Source of the DNA: UTCFX2 sp963788305
Lineage (GTDB): Bacteria; Chloroflexota; Anaerolineae; Anaerolineales; UBA4823
DNA: 64,000 nucleotides
Assembly (NCBI GenBank): GCA_963788305.1
Contig: CAWBGK010000009.1
Span: forward strand, 62,001 to 126,000
Direction of reading: 5' to 3'
The notes beneath the pieces are model-generated. The model was not told where the DNA came from. It did not search any database and saw only the letters and a program-made list of their open reading frames with translations. A program made the position numbers and the translations under genes. Below, one piece after another: positions 55,074 through 64,000 of the stretch. How positions within the stretch are numbered: the stretch's first letter is position 1; every line of letters begins with the position of its first letter.

Positions 55074-57287
55074 TCAGGGTTGGACGGCGGGTGTGTCCGT
55101 TGGAAGTGGAGTTGGGGATCTGGTGACATCGATAATTGCTTCCCAGCGATACGGCTTATAAGGTCGCCCAAAGAAGTATGTCTCCACCACACGCCTGAAG
55201 ATTGGAGCTGCAATTTCTGAACCCTCACCGGCATTTTCGGCGATTACGACAACCGCAATATCGGGTTTTGTCTCATTATTTTCGAAGGTATACCCTCCAA
55301 ACCATGCATGCGGAGTTCCAGTCTGCGAGGTTGCAGTCCCAGTTTTGCCTGCAATCGCAACTTTCAGGTCATTAAGTTGAAGAAACGCCGTCCCCATGGG
55401 TTGCTTACTGCTCGGGACACCTTTCATCGCTTCTTGAATGATCCTCAGATTTGCTGGTTTGAGCGGGAGAGTACCTTGCTTTTCTGGTTTGAAACTGGAT
55501 CGAACAGCGCCATTCTTGCCAACGATTTTTTCAATGATCTGAGGTCGGTAGAGTGTGCCGCCATTCCCAACTGCGGCGATAAAACGGGCAACCTGAAGCG
55601 GAGTTACTTGAAGGTCTCCCTGACCAATCGCCAGGTTGGTTGCGTCCAGCGGACTGGCCGGATCCGGTACATTCCCTGCTTCTTCTTCCACCCCCTCAAT
55701 CCCCGTTCTACTCCCAAGGCCAAAGCTGCGCGCCATCTCCGATACGGACGTCGTCAACCCGGCACTGTAAAGGTCGTTGCCAATGTGATAAAACCAGGGA
55801 TTGCATGATTTAATCAAGCCTTGAGGAAGGGTTAAAAGTCCGCTGGGCTGAGTCTCGCCGTCCTCTTGAAAATGGTCCCAGGTCCAATCATAAAGCGTTA
55901 TTCCACCCAGCTCATCAAATGTGTAGTTGCATTCATAGGTGGAATCGGCAGTATACCGACCGCTTTCAAGCCCGGCTGCTGTGGTTATAATTTTAAATAC
56001 AGATCCTAAGGGATATTGACCCTGTGAAGCGCGATTGAACTGCGGCAGGCGCTGGTCGTTAGTGATTTCGCCGAGCAAGGTATTCCAATTGTAATTTTCA
56101 ATCTCGAATGCATTGGGATCGAAACCAGGCGTAGACGCGAGCGCCAGCACTTTTCCAGTATTCCGCTCCAGAACGACGATAGCCCCTCTGAACGACGACA
56201 TCGCTTTTTGAACCTGGTATTGGAAATCGCGATCGATCGTCGTATAGATATCCTCGCCTGGGATGCTGGCTGCCGAACCCAACTCAACGATCGGTTTGCC
56301 GTCTGGATTAAACACATAAACTGTTCCCCCAGGCTTACCATTCAACGTCTCTTCCCCCCAAAGCTCGACCCCCTTGCGACCGACGCGATCATCACCCAGG
56401 TACCCCTTACGCCGAAAGCTGCTCATTTCTTCTTGCTGAATGGGGCTGACGTATCCCACCAGGTGCGGAGCGATCCCATTTCCAGGATAGAGCCGGCGGC
56501 TGTACTCCGAAACGACAACGGAGCCAATATTTTTCAATTGCTCCAACAAGCGAGGTTCATCATCGATCGGGACCTCACTTATCGGGATGTACTCTCCCGG
56601 ATTGGCGTTTGCGATCATCTCTGCGATCGTAAATGAACGATAATTTGAGATGCTCGCCAGCATAGAAAGCAATCCCTTAGATTCTTCAAGATTGACATAA
56701 TCCGGCCAGACGCCAACTGCAGCAGCATCGGTTTGCTGTGCCAGCGGGTTTCCATTTTTATCAAAAATGCTCGCCCGGCCATCCCACTCCCGGTCGAGTC
56801 CAAGGTAGTTGCCACCGGCCAGCTCTGGAAGCGCCAATCCAGCATCCCAAAGAATCCGCCAGCGTCCTTCTTCGAGCGACAAGCGCATCACCATCTCTCG
56901 CTGGAAATTATCAAGAATCGCTGTTTGATAATCTACCCTGTACCCGATATCGGCAGTCTCCGGGCTGGTTTGCGCCGATATTATTTCTGCTGACAAATCG
57001 ATCAAGGTAGTCTCATTTGCGAGATTTTCATAAACTTCTTTGAATTTTTCAGGACTGATATTCGCCTGCACCGACTCAGCAAGCAGGGGATACATAGACT
57101 CGTAATCAGAATCTTGCCACGCTTGCAAGAATTCTTCGGCAGCCAGTTCGGCGGATGGGGGCTGAGTGACGCGCACGTCCGGCGGCCTCAAGGTCGGTAA
57201 AGGGGTTGGTGATGTTTCGAGTTGATTTGGTTTACAAGCTGTTATTAGTAGGAAAATAATGATCGCTAAAGCTAATGTCCGGACCAT
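55074..57287 (-). CDS. Class B penicillin-binding protein (PBP2-like) with lipoprotein signal and MecA-type N-domain
   Basis: From ATG 57287, 737 residues, AGAGGAAAA before it. A lipoprotein signal ends in L-L-I-T-A-C. An NTF2-like MecA_N domain lies at ~40-150, then the dimerisation domain with R-G-S/R-A-S-I-F-D-K-N-G and G-R-K-G-V-E, and the transpeptidase domain. Active-site motifs: S-x-x-K as L-G-S-V-F-K (Ser429, Lys432), S-x-N as K-S-C-N, and K-T-G as G-K-T-G-T-A. A Thr/Pro tail ends the protein. It cross-links peptidoglycan outside the membrane. A lipid anchor instead of the usual membrane helix is uncommon but known in Firmicutes-type PBPs. It is divergent from the following cluster. 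Confidence 0.88.
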   Translation of the reverse strand: MVRTLALAIIIFLLITACKPNQLETSPTPLPTLRPPDVRVTQPPSAELAAEEFLQAWQDSDYESMYPLLAESVQANISPEKFKEVYENLANETTLIDLSAEIISAQTSPETADIGYRVDYQTAILDNFQREMVMRLSLEEGRWRILWDAGLALPELAGGNYLGLDREWDGRASIFDKNGNPLAQQTDAAAVGVWPDYVNLEESKGLLSMLASISNYRSFTIAEMIANANPGEYIPISEVPIDDEPRLLEQLKNIGSVVVSEYSRRLYPGNGIAPHLVGYVSPIQQEEMSSFRRKGYLGDDRVGRKGVELWGEETLNGKPGGTVYVFNPDGKPIVELGSAASIPGEDIYTTIDRDFQYQVQKAMSSFRGAIVVLERNTGKVLALASTPGFDPNAFEIENYNWNTLLGEITNDQRLPQFNRASQGQYPLGSVFKIITTAAGLESGRYTADSTYECNYTFDELGGITLYDWTWDHFQEDGETQPSGLLTLPQGLIKSCNPWFYHIGNDLYSAGLTTSVSEMARSFGLGSRTGIEGVEEEAGNVPDPASPLDATNLAIGQGDLQVTPLQVARFIAAVGNGGTLYRPQIIEKIVGKNGAVRSSFKPEKQGTLPLKPANLRIIQEAMKGVPSSKQPMGTAFLQLNDLKVAIAGKTGTATSQTGTPHAWFGGYTFENNETKPDIAVVVIAENAGEGSEIAAPIFRRVVETYFFGRPYKPYRWEAIIDVTRSPTPLPTDTPAVQP

Positions 57288-57527
57288 TTTTCCTCTATTT
57301 TGGGTGGATATCAAAAAGTAGCCTCGTAATCTTGATTCATCAGCAGAAAAATCGTCTAAAATTTAATATTCGAAAATCATAAACGATTTTAACCCTTCTA
57401 GCAAGCGATGATGGGAGATATGAGCATCAATTAATCCTTTCTCGATGGAAAAATGAGCGCAAGGTCTCATTAAAACCACACCTTAAAACCAGTCATTTGC
57501 TGCATTTTTTCTGTTTTATTCAGCGAT

Positions 57528-57533
57528 TATAAT
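57528..57533 (+). promoter_or_regulatory. Candidate -10 box upstream of the GATase-like cluster
   Basis: TATAAT within the 327-base region between the divergent PBP and GATase-like genes (57288-57614). The start of transcription would be near 57540, ~75 bases before the gene start. No good -35 is seen at standard spacing. Nothing else definable is found in this gap. Confidence 0.35.
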
Positions 57534-57614
57534 TACCCCTTCCGAACCGGGAACCTGGAGCAAGTCGGGTTCGTCCTCTGACCTATTGAGCTGATCAAAA
57601 AGGAACTACAACCT

Positions 57615-60108
57615 GTGAACAAAGTACTTCTCCAGCCTTTCAAACTCTCTATTAGCCGAATCTTGCTAGTTTCTCTGGTGGCGGTTTTTTTTAGATTTTC
57701 GATTTGCAGCCTGACCATCATCCCTGCTGCTGCCCAAACCTCGCTCCCGCAAGAGTTGAACGATATCCGCATGAACGCGGTTCCTGGTTTTGAAGGAAAT
57801 TTTAAATACGGGGAATGGATCCCGATTTTTGTCGAGATTGAAAATAATGGGCGCGACTTGAATGCAGAAATCCAGGTATCTATTCCAGGCGCGAATGGAA
57901 CGATCGTTTACGCAGCTTTGGTAGAGCTGCCCTCACTGGCGCACAAGCGCGTAGTCCTCTACGTGCTTCCGAATAATTATTCCCGCGAGCTTGATGTCAA
58001 TTTGGTTTCGGACGATGAATTACTGGTTTCAGACCGGATTTCCGTTCACCCAAATCCAACTGTAAATTACCTGGTAGGCTTGATCGCGCCTGAACGAGGT
58101 GCGCTTTCCATGATCGCTGCTGCCGAGCTGCCTGGAATTAAAAGAAGCAGAGTCATGATTGATATCCCACTGGATCAGATCCCGGAACGCCTTGAAGGCT
58201 TACGAAGCTTCGACTTGTTGGTGCTCAGCGATCTGGATACAACCTCACTAACACCATCTCAAGGCATCGCAATCGAAGCCTGGGTGCGCCAGGGAGGCAG
58301 GCTGGTAATTGGTGGAGGCGCACACGCACAGCTTACAACTGCTGGTCTCCCAAAATCGCTATTCCCTGGCGAAATCTCAGCGACCGAGGAAATACTTACA
58401 GTTCAATCCTTAGAAAAATTTACAGGAAAATCACAACCGGTGCTCATACCCGGACCATTTGTAGTTGCGGTGCTTAAATCCGATACGAACCGAATCCTGA
58501 TCAGCGACGGGCAAATTGAATTCGCATCTGAGTGGAAAATGGGGAACGGTTCAGTCAATTTTCTCGCACTGGATCCAATCGTAGCCCCTTTTGATGCCTG
58601 GAAAGGTACATCTGACTTCTGGAGCGCGTTGATCTCTCCCGGCGCTGCATTTTCCGAATATCTGCCGACCGATATGTCTGCCCGCCAGCAGTTCTCCAGT
58701 AATATGCCTTATGTGCTTTCCAACCTTCCGGTCCTGGATATGCCCTCCGCCAGAGGGTTGGCCTTGATGCTGATTGTGTACATACTACTTATTGGTCCCA
58801 TCAATTACCTGGTCCTGCGAAAGAGAAACCAGCTGCAACTGGCCTGGATCACAATCCCAGTTATTACGATTATTTTCTCAGCAGCATCCTTTACCCTGGG
58901 ATACATCCTCCATGGGACAGATATTTTTATTAACAAGATTTCTGTCCTGCAAATTTCACCGGAAGGTAGGGCTCATTTTGACAGCTTTGTTGGGATTTTT
59001 TCCCCGGCGCAAACTGCCTATCAGATCGAAGTCAAAGGTGGCGGTTTGCTCAGCCCGCTGAATCCTTATAACGAGCCGTGGAGCTCGGTCAGCCCATCCT
59101 TTGATTCAAAGTCTGCGGGCCGTGTGATGACCCTGGTCCAGGGGGATCCTGCGTTGGTGAAGGGATTGAGCGTGAACCAATGGTCCATGCAGAGCTTTAT
59201 GTCGGAAGGAGAAATCCCCAACTTCGGAGCCATTACGGGTGATTTACAGCTCGTTCAAGACAAGATCACTGGCTCGGTCACAAATTCAACCTCGCATTCA
59301 TTCCTGGACTCATCCCTAATTTTAGGGAATAAATTCGTACGAATTGGACCTTTGGAACCCGGTCAGAAAGCGGATGTCAGCCTGGAATTGGCTGCTTTGG
59401 GTATGCCCAATTTCTCTGCATCTTTAAGTTATGCGATGTTTGAGAATGAGATCAACGCGGCAGGGTCTTCTACCCGCCGCCAGGCGGAAGCCCGCCGCTC
59501 AATCGTGGAGAGCTTGTTTGAGCGCGCACCTCCCTACATTTTTTCTTCCAATTCCACTACTTCAGCATCCTTCTCCGCCCCAACACCCACATTTATCGGG
59601 TGGATGGATGAAGCCCCTCCTGAGGTTGGCATCGCGGGAGTTCGAGCCAGGTCGACAGACATCAGCTGTCGTCGTGATGCCATTATCTTATGACCTGGCG
59701 GATTCAGGGAATGTATCCATCGCAGTCGGGATGGTCCCTGGAAGCCTGGTAGAAAATCCACGCGAAGGGGGCACCTGTGGAATGGCTGGTACAACCTCTG
59801 TTTATATTGCCCGAGGCGAAGCGACATTCGAGTTTAAAGTCCCCCCACAATTCTCTGATATTGAAGTTGAGAACCTTAAGCTTTCCCTGTTGACTGACAG
59901 CGGTGATTTCACAAGCCCAAAAGTCGAGCTATATAATTGGGATAAAAGCATCTGGACTGCCCTTTCTGGCCTGAATCAAGGTGTCAGCCTGATCCCAGAG
60001 GCCAGAAAATTCCTTCGAACCGACGGCCTCATCCGCGTCCGGCTCGGCGCAGAAAATGCTCAAAGCTGCTACTACCTTGCGCTCGGCATGGACGGCTTCC
60101 GGCCTTGA
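57615..60108 (+). CDS. Large exported/membrane protein with GATase1-like domain (one frameshift)
   Basis: About 831 codons. GTG start at 57615, AAGGA upstream. The N-terminus has a signal-type helix, then a beta domain (F-K-Y-G-E-W-I-P-I-F-V-E-I-E-N) and a class I glutamine-amidotransferase-like domain with F-D-L-L-V-L-S-D-L-D and V-R-Q-G-G-R-L-V-I-G-G-G but no obvious catalytic Cys. Two central membrane helices (L-M-L-I-V-Y-I-L-L-I-G-P-I-N-Y and I-P-V-I-T-I-I-F-S-A-A-S-F-T-L-G) follow, then a large beta-rich C-terminus. The frame changes near 59640. It resembles the large membrane partner of MoxR/ABC-type clusters; function unknown. Confidence 0.65.
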
Positions 60109-60138
60109 GCCATCCATCCTAGAGGATTACGAAAACCA

Positions 60139-61086
60139 ATGTATGCCATCACCACTCGAGACTTGTCTCGCTCATATGGGAAAATCCAGGCGGTAAATCA
60201 TCTGAATCTCAAAATTCCCTCTGGATCACTCTTCGGCTTAATCGGGCCGAATGGCGCTGGAAAAACGACCACTATCCGGATGCTTGCTGGTCTGCTAGAG
60301 CCTGGCGAAGGGGAAATCCGAATAAACGAACTCACGATTCAGCGCTACTGGCGGGAGATCCAGTGGCAGATCGGATACATGCCGGATTTCTTCGGAGTAT
60401 ATGATGAATTGCTCGTCTGGGAGTACTTGGATTTTTATGCTCGATGTTTCAGGCTCTCCTCGGATAGGCGCAGCCGCACGATTGATGAGCTGCTTGAGCT
60501 AGTGGATTTGAGCGAGAAACGCGATACATATGTCCATTTGCTTTCGCGTGGGATGCGCCAGCGATTATGCCTGGCACACGCTTTAATTCACGACCCCCAG
60601 ATCCTGCTGTTGGACGAACCCGCATCCGGTCTAGACCCCCGCGCCCGGGTCGAAATGCGCGAGCTTTTACGCGAGCTTCAGAAAATGGGGAAGACGATCT
60701 TGCTCAGCTCGCATATATTATCCGAACTGGCCGAGCTATGCGATCGAGTTGCGATAATGGAGCACGGCCGACTGGTGACAAGCGGGCCGTTGGAGGACGT
60801 GCTTCATCAGGCCGAGGGGCATAGAATGATCGATATTCTGGTTCTGAGCGATGCCGAGCAGGCTGCAGCAGTGTTGAACGGTTTCTCGGGAGTCCAGAAT
60901 GTCATTGAGCAACGAAGCAGGGATGGTGCAGTCCATTTCGAGATTGAATTCTCTGGCGACGATCAATCGGCGGCAGACTTGCTTGAGAACTTGATCTCTG
61001 CGAAAGTCCGCGTCTCAGCCTTCAGCGAATCAATGTCGAGCCTCGAGGAGGCATTCTTGAATCTGACTAAAGGTGAAGTTGCCTGA
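60139..61086 (+). CDS. ABC transporter ATP-binding protein
   Basis: A 315-residue ATPase. Walker A G-P-N-G-A-G-K-T-T at 36-44, Q-loop around I-G-Y-M-P-D, signature L-S-R-G-M-R-Q-R-L, Walker B L-L-L-D-E-P, and H-loop L-L-S-S-H-I-L. It is of the CcmA/NatA-like exporter type, with a C-terminal extension of ~80 residues (DUF4162-like). The stop TGA shares a base with the permease ATG (TGATG), so the two are coupled. Confidence 0.92.
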   Translation: MYAITTRDLSRSYGKIQAVNHLNLKIPSGSLFGLIGPNGAGKTTTIRMLAGLLEPGEGEIRINELTIQRYWREIQWQIGYMPDFFGVYDELLVWEYLDFYARCFRLSSDRRSRTIDELLELVDLSEKRDTYVHLLSRGMRQRLCLAHALIHDPQILLLDEPASGLDPRARVEMRELLRELQKMGKTILLSSHILSELAELCDRVAIMEHGRLVTSGPLEDVLHQAEGHRMIDILVLSDAEQAAAVLNGFSGVQNVIEQRSRDGAVHFEIEFSGDDQSAADLLENLISAKVRVSAFSESMSSLEEAFLNLTKGEVA

Positions 61087-62241
61087 TGGATACCGTCAAG
61101 TCCTATGAAGTCAACCCGATTATCGTTAAGGAGCTACGTTCGCGAATGCGCGGCGGTCGCGCTTTCGCGACCTTAACGATCACGCTTGTTTTACTTGGAA
61201 TTCTTGGCTATGCGCTTTATCGCATGACTCTGACAACATCCCAATATTCATCGAGTCCGATCAGCCCACAGATCGGACAAATGCTCTTCACAGGCCTGGC
61301 ATTCCTGCTGCTGCTGATCATCGCAGCAATCACTCCATCCATAACTGCTGGAGAAATCAGCGGGGAACGTGAGAAACAGACTTACGAAATGCTCCTGGCA
61401 ACTCCCCTCTCACCCGCCTCAATCCTGTGGGGAAAGCTCATCGCCGCGATGAGCTATATCTTCCTGATTATCTTCGCAGCTATCCCGATGGCCAGCCTTG
61501 TATTCATTTACGGCGGCGTTTCGATCCGGGATATGGTTAAAGCTCTGGCAACCTTGCTGGTGGTTGCGATCATGTTCGGCGTCATCGGCTTGTTCTTTTC
61601 GGCGCTGTTAAACCGCAGCGGCCGCGCAACCGTGCTTTCATATCTGACTGTCGCCTTGCTGTTATTTGGTCCGCTCTTTGCGGCAGTGATGGTCGGTGTG
61701 ATGAACCAATCCGATCCACCACGCTGGATCATGGCTCCAAGCCCAATCATGGTGCTGGCTTCTACTTTCAGCTCTTCCGTTAATCCTTCGAGCATCCCGA
61801 GTGCGTTCTGGATGTTGGGAAGCCCGGTTTATTGGATCCTCGGTTCTCCGCCTATCAGCATGACCAGCATCCCACGTCCGGTTTACCATTTTGGATTGCC
61901 GATCTACGGTTTGCTGACGCTGGTACTTTACCTGGTTACGACCCGACTCGTCAGACCGGTTCGCCGCTGGCACATATCGCTACCCGAAGCGCTTTTGACG
62001 CTTGTTTTGATATTAGGCTTTCTGGGCATTATCGGATTGGGTTATCTAGGGACAACCAACCGCTATGAAAACATCCAAATCTTGAATTCCGCGTCTCCGA
62101 CGCCATTGCCTGAGATTGTTCCCGACCTTCCGGCGATTAAGCCAGTCAATCCTGAAGAATTCACACACGCCTGTGCCAGAAAATCCCACCTCATCCCCCA
62201 AAGGGCTAACGCTTCCGCACCATGGTGGTGAACTGAAATGA
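61086..62241 (+). CDS. ABC-2 type transporter permease (one frameshift near the end)
   Basis: About 385 codons with six or more helices. The conserved ABC-2 element G-E-I-S-G-E-R-E-K-Q-T-Y-E-M-L-L-A-T-P-L lies after the second helix. In one frame the end looks non-native after H-A-C-A-R-K-S; a shift near 62165 gives P-V-P-E-N-P-T-S-S-P-K-G and ends at a TGA that overlaps the next ATG as ATGA. That overlap supports the join. It pairs with the ATPase to export an unknown substrate or to move lipids or proteins. Confidence 0.83.
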
Positions 62242-63830
62242 GCGATCTTCATACTTTTCTCTCGCGCTGCCGCCGGCGAATGCACTCAAGGCGGAGCTGG
62301 CTTGACCTTCAAAACACGCTTTGGATACCTTTTCTGGTCGGCTTGGTTATTCAAATTGCCGGCAGACTGTTTCCAATTCAAGGGTTAATTCTCTGGACTT
62401 TGATCCCTATTCCGTTCTGGGCTGCAGGAATTGTGCTTTCAGCGTTGATCAAGCGGATTTCCCTTTACCAGACAGCACTTTCCGTCGACCTGGAATTAGG
62501 CTTGAAAGAGCGACTTTCGACTGCTTATTCCCTTCACTATGGAGATATGCAGGCAGCTGACGTTGCTTTTATCACTTCAGGATTAGATTTGATTCGACGC
62601 CAATATGATGATGCAGTCGAATGGGCATCTAAAATTGACCCAATTCTAGCATTTCCTTTTACAATTCGGACGAAACCCCTGGCGGCAGCGGCTGGATTGC
62701 TCTTTATTGTCTGCCTTTCTGCCTTGCTGCCCAACCGGATGGAGCTCGTGATCCAGGAACGCCGCACAGTCCAAGAAGCTGCCAAAGCGCAGGCAAGCCA
62801 ATTGGAGCAAGCCGAACACCAGATCGAAAATCTTGAAACTCTATCCCCTGAAGCTCGCCAGGCACTGGTTCGACAATTAAAGACACTGACGCAATCGCTT
62901 CGTGAGAATCCAGGAGATCTGGATCAAGCCCTGGCAGATCTGTCGCGCTTCGAGGATCAGCTGCGCCTGAACCTCGACCCGAATCTGGCCGGTCGTAAGG
63001 CTCTGGGAGCCCAGCTTTCGGCACAGGTCGCCCGGCTCGGCCAGAAGGGCACAGGCGCAAGCAGCTCTGAAACTACGGATGAAAATTTCGAAGCGCTGCT
63101 TGAAAAGCTGGATAGCATGTCCATCGACGAACTTGATCAAACTTCTCGAGCCCTGGCACAATTATCTGCAATGGCTTCACAGGTGGGTGATCCTGTGCTG
63201 GCTTCAGCTCTAGCAGATTTAGCCGAGGCAGCGCAAGAGAGCGATCCTCAAGCTGCTGACCAGGCTGCCCAGGCCATCCAATCGGCAATGAAGCGGCTTG
63301 ATCAGCAGCTGACTAACCGGGATATTCAACAAAGCCTGCTCAGCCAGGCGGCAACCAGCCGTCAGGCGCTTTCTCAGGCGGCGCGTCCATTTGCACAAGG
63401 CCAATCTGGAAGCCAGGCTGCGAGCACAACAGGCAGTGGAGGGCAAGGACAGCAGCCTGGAGGGGGCGGTGGAACGCAGGCGCGGACACTTCCACCAGCA
63501 GTCGGAGGACGAGCCAACATCAGACCACGAGGAAGTGCACCTTCAGTGCAAGTTGGTGCGTTCGACGAACAGGTATACGCCCCCTGGCAGCGATCATTAA
63601 CCGAAGGAAATGAGCTCTTTATACCCGGCCAGGATACTGGCGAGGGAGAAATTTCAATAATCGAAGGACAGGGTTCACAACCCGGAATATCGAATCCTGC
63701 GCTGGCGCCATATTCCGAGGTCTACTACCAGTATTTATCCGCCGCAAATCAGGCAGTTGAGCAAGGATATATTCCTGCAGGTCTTTCAGAGTATATCCGC
63801 CGTTATTTTTCTTCACTGGAACCACGATGA
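62238..63830 (+). CDS. Membrane-anchored coiled-coil protein (DUF4175-like), unknown function
   Basis: 530 residues. Two or three helices near the N-terminus (F-L-V-G-L-V-I-Q-I-A-G-R and I-P-F-W-A-A-G-I-V-L-S-A-L; then L-A-A-A-A-G-L-L-F-I-V-C-L) are followed by a long coiled coil (~175-390) rich in Gln, Glu, Ala and Leu. Then comes a Gly/Gln/Ser low-complexity stretch and a Pro/Gln-rich C-terminal part ending Y-I-R-R-Y-F-S-S-L-E-P-R. The family resembles membrane coiled-coil proteins next to MoxR ATPases. It may sense or transmit force at the membrane; function unknown. Confidence 0.6.
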   Translation: MSDLHTFLSRCRRRMHSRRSWLDLQNTLWIPFLVGLVIQIAGRLFPIQGLILWTLIPIPFWAAGIVLSALIKRISLYQTALSVDLELGLKERLSTAYSLHYGDMQAADVAFITSGLDLIRRQYDDAVEWASKIDPILAFPFTIRTKPLAAAAGLLFIVCLSALLPNRMELVIQERRTVQEAAKAQASQLEQAEHQIENLETLSPEARQALVRQLKTLTQSLRENPGDLDQALADLSRFEDQLRLNLDPNLAGRKALGAQLSAQVARLGQKGTGASSSETTDENFEALLEKLDSMSIDELDQTSRALAQLSAMASQVGDPVLASALADLAEAAQESDPQAADQAAQAIQSAMKRLDQQLTNRDIQQSLLSQAATSRQALSQAARPFAQGQSGSQAASTTGSGGQGQQPGGGGGTQARTLPPAVGGRANIRPRGSAPSVQVGAFDEQVYAPWQRSLTEGNELFIPGQDTGEGEISIIEGQGSQPGISNPALAPYSEVYYQYLSAANQAVEQGYIPAGLSEYIRRYFSSLEPR

Positions 63831-63870
63831 AGGAATAAATAAAAATAGATCCAAAGTTAGGAGAGTTCTG

Positions 63871-64000
63871 ATGACCTCTGATTTGAAACTAGCTAAATCT
63901 AATTCCGCAGAAAGCATGACCCCTGAAAACTTTTGCGGGATTGTCGCAGATATTGAAGCCCAGGTAGGGCGGATTATCGTCGGCCAGCAGGAATTAGTCC
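63871..64000 (+). CDS. MoxR-family AAA ATPase, N-terminal part
   Basis: Cut by the window end after 43 codons. ATG 63871 follows TTAGGAGAG, a good ribosome site. The visible part includes E-A-Q-V-G-R-I-I-V-G-Q-Q-E-L-V, which matches the conserved start of MoxR AAA+ ATPases (usually I-V-G-Q-x-x-x-V), just before the Walker A motif beyond the window. MoxR proteins act as chaperones in metal-centre insertion or membrane complex assembly, usually beside DUF58 and VWA proteins. Confidence 0.75.
   Translation, partial: MTSDLKLAKSNSAESMTPENFCGIVADIEAQVGRIIVGQQELV

Overview
The window looks like chromosomal DNA of a Gram-positive-walled or monoderm-like anaerobic bacterium, most likely a Chloroflexota member close to the Anaerolineae. 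This rests on family content only: an NBR1-type Ig-like lipoprotein with a Thr/Pro linker, MurA with Asp at the fosfomycin site, a lipoprotein PBP with a MecA-like N-domain, a VKOR fused to a thioredoxin domain, a secreted protein ending in FLPLIRR, CooC-type ATPases and a sodium-pumping decarboxylase. No rRNA is present, so the taxonomy is an inference. By eye, the first ~20 kb are clearly more AT-rich than the part after ~31 kb.

Layout. 1-8.6 kb: end of a PPK2 gene, NBR1 lipoprotein, MFS exporter, bacterial dynamin-like GTPase divergent from a small ferredoxin, beta-propeller lipoprotein, Ddl-like ATP-grasp ligase, LmbE deacetylase. 8.6-16.2 kb: a tightly spaced minus-strand run scpA - yyaL - thiolase - small membrane protein - cysS - two CooC-like ATPases. 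16.3-19 kb: thioredoxin, murA, prepilin peptidase, separated by clear hairpin terminators. 19-28.7 kb: minus-strand genes for protein export and quality control (tig, clpP, HAD phosphatase, rlmN, PP2C phosphatase, small P-loop protein, secD, secF), a GH10 xylanase lipoprotein, a methyltransferase and tRNA-Leu(UAG). 29-33 kb: GT39-like membrane glycosyltransferase, a radical SAM/HhH protein, and a Xer-like tyrosine recombinase with a dif-like palindrome just upstream. 34-44 kb: central anaerobic metabolism: four-gene Na+-translocating acyl-CoA decarboxylase, FAD/Fe-S 2-hydroxyacid dehydrogenase, aminotransferase, ATP-PEP carboxykinase. 44-55 kb: hflX, trmFO, tatA, hydrolase, VKOR, methyltransferase, moeA, rel and small secreted proteins. 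55-64 kb: PBP2-like protein, then a plus-strand cluster of a GATase-like membrane protein, ABC exporter pair, coiled-coil membrane protein and the start of a MoxR ATPase.

The most important technical point is that about 17 genes are broken by single-base shifts. Where I read the junctions base by base they mostly lie in short homopolymers, and the rejoined proteins have normal family length and motifs. I therefore annotate these as one gene each and treat the shifts as probable consensus errors, not decay. The most interesting biological lead is the perfect inverted repeat at 32972-33003 (11-bp dif-like arms, 6-bp centre) next to a lone tyrosine recombinase gene.
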